Source of the DNA: a virus
Length of the DNA: 42,222 nt
Strand: one strand, 5' to 3'
IMG/VR virus record: IMGVR_UViG_3300032086_003969
Location: 1-42,222 of that record
The notes under the pieces: model-generated
What the model was told of the DNA's origin: nothing
Seen by the model: only the letters and a program-made list of their open reading frames with translations
The model's database searches: none
In this document: positions 39,698 through 42,222 of the stretch, piece after piece
Layout: the number at the start of each line of letters is the position of its first letter
Numbering within the stretch: the first letter of the stretch is position 1
Translations under genes and position numbers: made by a program

Positions 39698-40471
39698 TTA
39701 AATGTCTAGCATTAATTCTGCTGTTTCTACTTTCATAAAGGTTTGACCATCGGGACCATCGCCCTCTGGAAACTCAATCATAGAATCTAGCCTGGTTTTA
39801 TCCGTGAATCCCATCCATTTACCCCGATACTCTTTTCTTTCTTTGTAATCGGGTGGCTCAACTCGGCGAAACATTACGCCAACACCTTTTTTTAGCTTAC
39901 CTTGTTCTCTGGTGGTCAATTCTTGCACGACCATTTTTGATACCATCTGTCTTAGGCTTTCTTTGGTAAGATTTTCTTTGAATGGTAGCTCCATTTGGCC
40001 TTCTGGTTCGCCGACCATACCCATTGGTGGTTGCTTGTATGTTCCGCCTCGTTGTAGTTCTTCTCTGAACTCGTCCTTGATATATTGTACTACACCTTTC
40101 ATACTGTCAAGGCTTATTCTTACTGGGTCAAAACTATCGTGGGCGTCGTGGAGCGGGTTGACCTCAACGTCGTAGCGACCCATCGCTCCACGGGGGTCAA
40201 TTCTGACTTCCATATTTCTATCGTTGGTAAAAACAATATTTCCATTGTTTAGAAGTTCTTGAACCTCAAAGTAAAGTCCCATCTCAGCCATAAGAGGCTC
40301 TACAAGTTTCTCCACCATAGACAAGAGTTTAGAGATGGCTTCGTCGTCGCCTCGGTTTTGCACGAAGTTTTTACGGGCTGCTTCAAGTTCAGCAAATTCT
40401 TCCTCACCTTGAGTAACCTCAGTTAAAATATGTTTGATCATTTCGGTGATCGTGGTCTTTAAATTGCTCAC
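39698..40471 (-). CDS. Unknown protein with MKITK-like leader segments
   Basis: A 257-residue protein. It starts MSNLKTTITEMIKHILTEVT, a helix ending in LTE, and contains a second similar segment at about residue 168 (LTKESLRQMVSKMVVQELTT). Between lie mixed helices and strands (FVQNRGDDEAISKLLSMVEK, VRIDPRGAMGRYDVEVNP). The repeated leader style matches the next five small genes. No enzymatic motif is seen. Its start overlaps the stop of the preceding gene by 1 base. Confidence 0.6.
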   Translation of the reverse strand: MSNLKTTITEMIKHILTEVTQGEEEFAELEAARKNFVQNRGDDEAISKLLSMVEKLVEPLMAEMGLYFEVQELLNNGNIVFTNDRNMEVRIDPRGAMGRYDVEVNPLHDAHDSFDPVRISLDSMKGVVQYIKDEFREELQRGGTYKQPPMGMVGEPEGQMELPFKENLTKESLRQMVSKMVVQELTTREQGKLKKGVGVMFRRVEPPDYKERKEYRGKWMGFTDKTRLDSMIEFPEGDGPDGQTFMKVETAELMLDI

Positions 40472-40962
40472 TATGCTTTTTCTCCTTCTTTGGCTTTCTT
40501 GGTCATGGTAGCATAATACACAGATTCGCCCTCTTCACCATATTGATCCTTAAAGCTTTGCATTGCAGGTTTATATTTTTTAGCTAATTTTTCTTTTTGG
40601 GACTTTTCAGACTTGGTTAGTTTTCTTTCGCCAAGCCCTTGACTATAGGCATCCATTTTAAATTGGCTGACCCGATCTTGGAGATCAGTAATAAAATCAG
40701 GGTGCATATGCTTAGACAGTTCTTGCTGCACCGCTGGAGCTAATAGTTTGTTTAAAAGTAGTTCCATATCATCGGCAAGGGTTTTTTGATCATATGAAGA
40801 ATCACCCTCGTTCACCATGGATTCTGCCTTAACACAGTTTCTGTATGTTCTCCCAAACATCTTTTTAGTTTTGCGAGTTGGATGGGTCTTATAGCCCTTT
40901 TGGCAACGCTCATCAAGTTGTTGCTGTACCATCTCACGAATTTGATTAATAGTAATTTTCAA
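40471..40962 (-). CDS. Small basic protein with MKIT leader
   Basis: A 163-residue protein starting MKITINQIREMVQQQLDERC, an amphipathic helix ending in LDE. A short basic region (KTHPTRKTKKMFGRTYRNCV) follows, then helices (DDMELLLNKLLAPAVQQELS) and a Lys-rich tail. Basic body plus helical leader suggests a DNA-associated internal head protein; this is inference. It abuts its neighbours (1-base overlap with 39698 gene; 1-base gap upstream). Confidence 0.6.
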   Translation of the reverse strand: MKITINQIREMVQQQLDERCQKGYKTHPTRKTKKMFGRTYRNCVKAESMVNEGDSSYDQKTLADDMELLLNKLLAPAVQQELSKHMHPDFITDLQDRVSQFKMDAYSQGLGERKLTKSEKSQKEKLAKKYKPAMQSFKDQYGEEGESVYYATMTKKAKEGEKA

Positions 40963-40963
40963 T

Positions 40964-41281
40964 TTACTTCATCATCCTAAATGCCATTTCTGCCATTCGG
41001 TCAACGGGCAGCTTCAAGAACTTCTCCTTGTTCATTTCATTAAGAGCGTCTAGAACAGACACAATAGCAGAGGCAGAAAACAAGTCAACCATTGTGCCTT
41101 CGACTTTGCCTCTTTGTTTGTCTGAAACGATTTGGCGAAGTTGTGCTTCTTTGGGATTATCAAAATCTAACCCTGGAACTGGTTCAAACTCTTTGGTTTG
41201 AAGTCCGTACTCTTCCGAGCCAAACTCTTTGAGGAGTTCTTCTTTGATTATCTTTCGTAGTTCAGATTTTGTGATTTTCAT
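40964..41281 (-). CDS. Small protein with MKITKSELRKIIKEE leader
   Basis: A 105-residue protein starting MKITKSELRKIIKEELLKEF, the clearest copy of the leader, with I-K-E and L-K-E sites before FGSEEYG. The rest has a DNPKEAQLRQIVSDKQRGKV helix and ends RMAEMAFRMMK. It overlaps the upstream gene by 4 bases. No other motif is recognised. Confidence 0.65.
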   Translation of the reverse strand: MKITKSELRKIIKEELLKEFGSEEYGLQTKEFEPVPGLDFDNPKEAQLRQIVSDKQRGKVEGTMVDLFSASAIVSVLDALNEMNKEKFLKLPVDRMAEMAFRMMK

Positions 41282-41619
41282 ACGTCTTTGACTCCGTAGT
41301 ATTTCGCTGGTCCACGTCCAGGATTCTCTGCTTTGCGCCCCATTCTCTTAGCAAAAAGATCAGTTCGCTTCTCAATGAAGTCTGGCTGGATTATGACTTG
41401 GGGTCCAAGATCTTTGTATCTTTCGTCGGCGGCTGGGCGGAGTAGATTAAGAACAACAATTTGCTTGCCGTCTTCTGAGCCCATTGCTACTATCTCTCCA
41501 ACTGCTCCAACCATAACACCACCGATGACATCTACTTCATCGCCGACCTGGGCGTCGCCCATCATGGCTTCCATCTCTTCTTTGATGATTTGTTGGAGTT
41601 GGGACTTGGTGATTTTCAT
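41278..41619 (-). CDS. Small protein with MKITKSQLQQIIKEE leader
   Basis: A 113-residue protein, leader MKITKSQLQQIIKEEMEAMM ending at I-K-E. The body (AQVGDEVDVIGGVMVGAVGE, QIVVLNLLRPAADE, VIIQPDFIEKRTDLF) is beta-rich and may be a small barrel. It overlaps the downstream gene by 4 bases (ATGA) and lies one base from the upstream gene. Confidence 0.65.
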   Translation of the reverse strand: MKITKSQLQQIIKEEMEAMMGDAQVGDEVDVIGGVMVGAVGEIVAMGSEDGKQIVVLNLLRPAADERYKDLGPQVIIQPDFIEKRTDLFAKRMGRKAENPGRGPAKYYGVKDV

Positions 41620-41620
41620 T

Positions 41621-41896
41621 TTATCCCTCTACTCTGGCTTTGAGAAGTTTATAAAGTTGATTAGCAGCCTCGCCGATTTCTACCTCTTCTGTATTCATAA
41701 GGAAAGGCAAAAAATCATCTTCAAGTTTGTAAAGCATAGTTTGGAGTTTTTCCTTATTGGCTCTGTCAAGGTACTCGGATTCCCGTCCCATTCTTTTCAG
41801 ATACATCTCTCTGTCTGCTCTGGCTGCGCCAGACTCGTACACTTCTTGTATGGTTTCTCTGATGACTTCTTGTAGATGGGTTTTGGTGATTTTCAT
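41621..41896 (-). CDS. Small helical protein with MKITKTHLQEVIRE leader
   Basis: A 91-residue protein, leader MKITKTHLQEVIRETIQEVY with I-R-E and I-Q-E sites. The body is helical and acidic (KLEDDFLPFLMNTEEVEIGE, ANQLYKLLKARVEG). It starts exactly where the upstream gene's stop ends. Confidence 0.65.
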   Translation of the reverse strand: MKITKTHLQEVIRETIQEVYESGAARADREMYLKRMGRESEYLDRANKEKLQTMLYKLEDDFLPFLMNTEEVEIGEAANQLYKLLKARVEG

Positions 41897-42205
41897 TTAG
41901 ATGTCGTAGTCCTTCATCATATCAAGTTCTGCCTTGGTTGGTGCTCGGCGACCTTTACCCATCTTGAGTGGCTTGCTGGGCGGGTCACGGTAATCACTTT
42001 CGTAATCTTCCATATCTGCCGATGGTCCGCTGCCGACTGGTCCGTCATAGGATGGTCCTTTCACGCCTTTTTCCAAAATAGCATAGAGGTCCGAAGCATA
42101 GGCTCTGGCTGCTGCCGAAATCTTTGCTCCGATCTTGGTTGTACCAATTTCTTTGTATAGCAGTTCAGCCATCTTCAACGCTTTTCTTGCGTCTTTATCA
42201 CTCAT
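41897..42205 (-). CDS. Small protein, unknown, first full gene of the MKITK run
   Basis: A 102-residue protein: KALKMAELLYKEIGTTKIGA is helical, then a Gly/Pro/Ser-rich linker (KGPSYDGPVGSGPSADME) and a basic end (KMGKGRRAPTKAELDMMKDY). It lacks the MKIT leader. The ATG at 42205 forms TGATG with a stop read from the right edge. Function unknown. Confidence 0.6.
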   Translation of the reverse strand: MSDKDARKALKMAELLYKEIGTTKIGAKISAAARAYASDLYAILEKGVKGPSYDGPVGSGPSADMEDYESDYRDPPSKPLKMGKGRRAPTKAELDMMKDYDI

Positions 42206-42222
42206 CAAAGAGCGGCTTGTTC
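42205..42222 (-). CDS. C-terminal end of an upstream gene (edge fragment)
   Basis: The last 18 bases of the window, read on the minus strand, give five codons (E-Q-A-A-L) and TGA overlapping the next start. This is likely the end of another gene outside the window. Confidence 0.4.
   Translation of the reverse strand, partial: EQAAL

Noticed and set aside
41333-41875. 180-residue plus-strand frame at the right end
   Set aside because: Antisense to two small MKITK genes that have good starts and tight junctions.

Overview
The window looks like part of the genome of a large T4-like tailed bacteriophage (Caudoviricetes), probably marine and of a Gram-negative host. The host is an inference. Phage evidence: a T4 gp55-like late sigma factor, a 1119-residue fibre-type virion protein, a PIN-PhoH ATPase, a ligase/adenylyltransferase fusion, tRNAs, a tmRNA, and long runs of minus-strand genes joined by ATGA/TGATG/TAATG junctions. 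No integrase, rRNA or ribosomal protein gene is visible. Only three genes (30074-32089) lie on the plus strand.

Layout, left to right. 1-2265: a virion-protein fragment, small conserved genes, the gp55-like sigma factor and a zinc-ribbon protein. 2262-18013: a continuous surface-sugar cassette of about 16 kb. It holds a HAD phosphatase, FkbM methyltransferase, PhyH dioxygenase, CMP-sugar synthetase, formyltransferase, PIG-L deacetylase, GNAT acetyltransferase, two NeuB-type synthases, two sugar-nucleotide SDRs, three MptE/DUF115-like domains (one fused to a glycosyltransferase) and further glycosyltransferases. Together they suggest synthesis and transfer of a sialic/legionaminic/pseudaminic-type acid, possibly N-formylated or N-acetylated. 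The aminotransferase and the nucleotide-sugar hydrolase/epimerase steps are not in this window. 18026-20842: a Cas4/RecB-like nuclease, an HExxH metallopeptidase and PhoH. 20881-21290: a complete one-piece tmRNA with tag ANDDFQLALAA, its terminator and a possible promoter. 21355-29101: virion or head-associated genes including the large fibre protein. 29155-32089: a cargo island of exported proteins, namely a trypsin-like lipoprotein read leftward and three rightward genes, the last a lipoprotein with three DGLDNDCNG-type repeats and a VWA domain. 32064-34710: a DNA methyltransferase, a protein of unknown function and a small EYK-motif putative nuclease, resembling a restriction-modification module. 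34739-35155: two tRNAs flanking a GC-rich, possibly structured RNA behind a sigma70-like promoter. 35178-38219: small proteins and one probable virion protein, with clear terminators and promoters. 38262-39661: a eukaryotic-type phosphomannomutase and a nucleotidase-like HAD protein. 39698 to the right edge: six small genes. Four begin with an MKIT-type amphipathic segment ending in acidic L/I-x-E motifs, and a fifth has a looser version. This may be a capsid-targeting, prohead-protease-cleaved leader.

The genes suggest a phage that remodels the host surface (sugar cassette, phosphomannomutase, exported lipoproteins), supports translation late in infection (tmRNA, tRNAs), switches to its own late promoters (gp55-like) and may package several small internal head proteins. 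All functions are inferred from motifs read by eye; no database search was run.
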